A stretch of 64,000 bases of DNA from JACPFJ01 sp036504875 (GTDB taxonomy: Bacteria; Desulfobacterota; Desulfuromonadia; Geobacterales; Pseudopelobacteraceae), in assembly GCA_036504875.1 (NCBI GenBank), contig DASXUK010000010.1, forward strand, positions 12,305 through 76,304, read 5' to 3'. Within the stretch, counting starts at the first letter, position 1. Every line of letters starts with the position of its first letter. The notes under the pieces are model-generated. The model did not search any database. It saw only the letters and a program-made list of their open reading frames with translations, and was not told where the DNA came from. Shown piece by piece: positions 61,608 through 64,000 of this stretch. Made by a program: the position numbers and the translations under genes.

Positions 61608-63481
61608 GGCTGATCTTCTCCGAAGATGAAATGTTTATATCTGTTATAGCCGTAGGACACGGCCAGCAGTAGCAGACCAAGCACTATAAATGAGATGATG
61701 CGATAGAAGGTTTGCAGCGAGGACAGATCAATTAAAAATACCTTCAATATCGTTGCACCCAAAAGCAGGATTCCCAGTACGCGTGCTCCGCGAAGCCTTT
61801 TAAAGATTCCTACTCCAGTTAAAAGCGATGCGTACAGTGCCCAAAGAACTGAAAGTGACATCTGATAGGCATAGTGGGAAGATCCCCAATCAAGAATTTG
61901 GCCGGGCGAGCGGAAACGGAAGAAGTCATGAACCTCAGCCGATAGTAATGCCAGTGACAGGGCTTGGGTGATGATAAAGGTAATTTCGAGGATATAGCGC
62001 TCATTGATGTCCAGTTTATTCCGGTAACGAGATATGAAGCTCATGAGGGCATAGAAGCCCGCCACAGCCGCAGCACAGACAAGAAAGCGACCATTGTAAA
62101 TAGGGATAAATCGCTCAAAAGGCTCCAGGCACAGAACAATATCATCAAAAAAACGGAACAGTACTAACAACCCAATCAGGTAGGCTCCGCGACGTAGTAC
62201 GGGAAAATCGAGTCGAAGTCCGATCCAGCCCAAGGCTGCCATTTCGGCAGCCAAAGCGGGCATAATCCAGCGCTGCTCCAAAGCGACAAAAGTTGCTATG
62301 ACTGTCAGTATCACTGAAACGGCTGCATAGGCGGCAATAATCAAGCGTGCTGCAGGTGTACGACGTCTCGCAAACTCGGCCAAGCTGATTTCACAACCAG
62401 CTAGAGCTAAAGTGAAGGTCTTTACCGGCCAATTTGATACCCAATGTTGCTGTGAGAAAAACGCCAGAAAGAAAAAGGCCGCTGAACCGAATATAACGAA
62501 TTGATCGACTTTGGATTCTGCATTTGGGGAATACAGGCGAGATAAAAGGATGTAGAGATTGTAGAAGATAAAAAACACTGCGATGATAGCAAAGGCAAGC
62601 CAGCGCTGATCATTGTTGAAAAATTCAGAGTGCCAGCCGAAATATATAAGCACTGTGCCGAACAGGGATGCTACCACAAGTGAAGGCCATTGGCGGAAGC
62701 GGAGCAGCAACAGAGTACCTATGTCAAGCAACAGTATATAGCCGAACAAAGTAAGCGGTTGGTTTTGTCCGGTAGAGAGCATGATTGGAGTAAGAAAACC
62801 GCCAAGCAGAGCGATAGCGGCTAGAGAATAGGTCGAATACCTAATGGAGAGAGTCATTCCTGTGGACGTGATTGCCAGCATGCCTACCGTTGCCAGTGGT
62901 GCGGGAATCAGATGGTAGAGCGCAAAGGCTGCATACAGGGACAAATACAGCACCGCCAGCCCTCCGCCGCTTAACATCTGACCGTATAATCCCAAGTTCT
63001 TTTTTTTCTGAAGGTATTCCCCCGCACCGATAAAAGCGGCGCCCCAGAATATACCGAGTATGACCCGCCCGGTTTCACCAATCAGCTTGTTGTCAAAGGA
63101 ATATTTGAGAAAGAAAGCAACCCCGAAGAGGATTGCCAGCACCCCGATACGGCCAATCCAGCGCGTGCCGATTGCGTTTTCGAGTGAGGAATCAGACGAC
63201 TTACTGGAGGTGTTTTTGGGGTTTTGTTTGGTAAATGAAATTGTTCGGGTTTCGTTTAATTGCGTAACTTGTTGTTCTACTAAGTTATCTTCGAAGAAAG
63301 GTTCACCCTTTAATTTTGCTACTTCATTTTCAAGGGTTTTCACTCTCTTCAAGAGTACGTCAATGCAATGATCGCGCTGTTCATCAGTTCGCATAGGCAT
63401 TTCACCCTCAAAGTCAAATTTGTTCGGTTCCTCGGTTCTTTCCCTTTTCGTTTTCAAGCCAAGCCAAATTAAGTAGACCAT
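61604..63481 (-). CDS. DUF2339 family multispanning membrane protein
   Basis: Encodes 625 residues from ATG 63481. A short hydrophobic start and a coiled-coil-like stretch (about residues 38-58, LLKRVKTLENEVAKLKG) precede about 17 membrane helices. The frame is open to GTG 63517, but that codon lies inside a perfect palindrome and there is no strong ribosome site, so the native 5' end may have been altered. DUF2339 proteins are of unknown function, possibly transport or envelope related. It is coupled to the DUF3999 gene by a four-base overlap. Confidence 0.85.
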   Translation of the reverse strand: MVYLIWLGLKTKRERTEEPNKFDFEGEMPMRTDEQRDHCIDVLLKRVKTLENEVAKLKGEPFFEDNLVEQQVTQLNETRTISFTKQNPKNTSSKSSDSSLENAIGTRWIGRIGVLAILFGVAFFLKYSFDNKLIGETGRVILGIFWGAAFIGAGEYLQKKKNLGLYGQMLSGGGLAVLYLSLYAAFALYHLIPAPLATVGMLAITSTGMTLSIRYSTYSLAAIALLGGFLTPIMLSTGQNQPLTLFGYILLLDIGTLLLLRFRQWPSLVVASLFGTVLIYFGWHSEFFNNDQRWLAFAIIAVFFIFYNLYILLSRLYSPNAESKVDQFVIFGSAAFFFLAFFSQQHWVSNWPVKTFTLALAGCEISLAEFARRRTPAARLIIAAYAAVSVILTVIATFVALEQRWIMPALAAEMAALGWIGLRLDFPVLRRGAYLIGLLVLFRFFDDIVLCLEPFERFIPIYNGRFLVCAAAVAGFYALMSFISRYRNKLDINERYILEITFIITQALSLALLSAEVHDFFRFRSPGQILDWGSSHYAYQMSLSVLWALYASLLTGVGIFKRLRGARVLGILLLGATILKVFLIDLSSLQTFYRIISFIVLGLLLLAVSYGYNRYKHFIFGEDQP

Positions 63482-63499
63482 TCCAAAGAGAGAAACTGT

Positions 63500-63548
63500 G
63501 GGGTCAGCCCTTGACACGAGACACTGTCCTATGTCAAGGGCTGACCCC
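63500..63548. repeat. Perfect 17-bp inverted repeat, REP-like
   Basis: GGGGTCAGCCCTTGACA (63500-63516) and TGTCAAGGGCTGACCCC (63532-63548) are exact inverted copies around a 15-base loop. Motifs of this GGGGTCAG...TGACA kind are common as dispersed palindromes mobilised by REP-associated transposases (RAYT) in many bacteria. It stands directly at the 5' end of the DUF2339 gene. Confidence 0.8.
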
Positions 63549-63554
63549 TATGGG

Positions 63555-63740
63555 TTATGTACTTGCATCTAAAAATCCTTCCTCGACTGAACTTCCCGTA
63601 TATTTAAGGTATCCGATGAAGTCGCTTTCACATTCCATTGTAGTTCCTTTTTTATTGGGTTTTTGTTCAATATCATCACATAGTGTCAGCCTACACCTTT
63701 GACAAAACCAGAAGTCTTTATGCTTTTGATAACCCGTCAA
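63555..63740 (-). other. Questionable 61-codon frame, possible gene remnant
   Basis: A frame from TTG 63740 to TAA at 63555-63557 coding a Cys-containing sequence (FCQRCRLTLC) like part of a zinc ribbon, then a hydrophilic tail. There is no ATG and no clear ribosome site, and it ends beside the palindrome. It may be the remains of a gene disrupted when the repeat arrived. No other feature is seen between 63549 and 63797 except a short palindrome (ATAGGC ctga GCCTAT at 63744-63759). Confidence 0.25.
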
Positions 63741-63797
63741 ATGTATAGGCCTGAGCCTATGTTTTCTTTGTTAGATGAAGTGTCTTGTCAGGGTATA

Positions 63798-64000
63798 TCA
63801 CTCAGTACTCAGGTCGTCTTTAGCTAGGCTTTCGTAATAACGTCGCGTTAATTGCGACTGAAGAAAATCGTCATTCAATAATTTGAGAAAAAGGTTCTGT
63901 GATACTTTTGTATCCAGTTTAAGTTGGGACTCATCTTCACTTAGTTTAAATTTTCCTCGAAGTGCCGGGTGAGTGCCTACGAAAGAGATGATCTCGCTGT
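63798..64000 (-). CDS. 3' end of an unrecognised gene cut by the window edge
   Basis: An open minus-strand frame enters from the right edge and ends at TGA (63798-63800), giving 67 complete codons without a stop. The product part is hydrophilic and helical-looking (for example GKFKLSEDESQ, LTRRYYESLAKDD). No family is recognised. The region is AT-richer than the centre of the window. The start and most of the gene lie beyond position 64000. Confidence 0.5.
   Translation of the reverse strand, partial: SEIISFVGTHPALRGKFKLSEDESQLKLDTKVSQNLFLKLLNDDFLQSQLTRRYYESLAKDDLSTE

Noticed and set aside
1..64000. tRNA, rRNA, CRISPR arrays, phage or complete insertion sequences
   Set aside because: Looked for T-loop motifs, regularly spaced direct repeats, transposase and integrase motifs on both strands and found none convincing.

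Overview
The window looks like a chromosome segment of a Gram-negative, anaerobic or respiratory deltaproteobacterium of the Geobacter/Pelobacter/Desulfuromonas type (Desulfobacterota). This is inferred from gene content, not from a marker gene: a [NiFe] hydrogenase large subunit of the membrane-bound uptake type, System II cytochrome c biogenesis (ResB/CcsA), many two-component and chemotaxis proteins, a LivKHMGF operon followed by a CBS protein, a UbiD-type decarboxylase, and small Geobacter-like hypotheticals. Composition is moderately GC-rich, with visibly AT-richer patches at nhaA and at the right end. I found no rRNA, tRNA, CRISPR array, prophage or complete insertion sequence.

Layout. 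1-3 kb: 3' part of nadB, a stand-alone chorismate mutase, a stand-alone DAHP-synthase regulatory domain, and hisS on the opposite strand. 3-11 kb: a REC-GAF-GGDEF regulator, comEC with a secreted jelly-roll protein, a REC-HD-GYP regulator, a Cys4/acidic small protein and fbp. 11-18.5 kb: metallo-hydrolase, mutM, small membrane protein, exported DsrE protein, a LysR regulator divergent from a rhodanese-DUF3047 pair, pepA and a YgjP-type metalloprotease. 18.6-21.2 kb: a flavodiiron-like metallo-beta-lactamase protein and pepF. 21.3-26.9 kb: three tandem MCP-cheW units, the third with its receptor gene reduced to a frameshifted 3' stub. 26.9-30 kb: ubiD and a TPR protein. 30.5-35.7 kb: livKHMGF plus a CBS protein. 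35.7-42.3 kb: nhaA, then a peptide-type ABC importer (binding protein and two permeases, no ATPases) with a TPR lipoprotein. 42.4-48.4 kb: an APH-like/P-loop kinase fusion, then a signalling operon. 48.5-53.2 kb: hydrogenase maturation protease, orphan hydrogenase large subunit, and ppk. 53.3-57.2 kb: UvrD/Rep helicase and two lipoproteins. 57.3-60.1 kb: resB, ccsA, a pseudouridine synthase and small proteins. 60.3-64 kb: a DUF3999/DUF2339 pair, a perfect palindrome, and the end of an unknown gene cut by the window edge.

The most notable system is at 43995-48437. A small membrane protein precedes a 1082-residue protein joining an SLC5 (Na+/solute symporter-like) domain, a STAC-like linker, a GAF domain and a SpoIIE/RsbU-type PP2C phosphatase. 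A STAS anti-anti-sigma protein and an RsbW-type kinase follow. This reads as a partner-switching pathway whose phosphatase is wired directly to a transporter. Other points of interest are the hydrogenase large subunit and its protease without small subunit or membrane partners, recent duplication and decay in the chemoreceptor cluster, free-standing shikimate-pathway domains, a di-iron metallo-beta-lactamase protein with an altered ligand set (HxExDE), and several strong palindromes lying between or inside operons.
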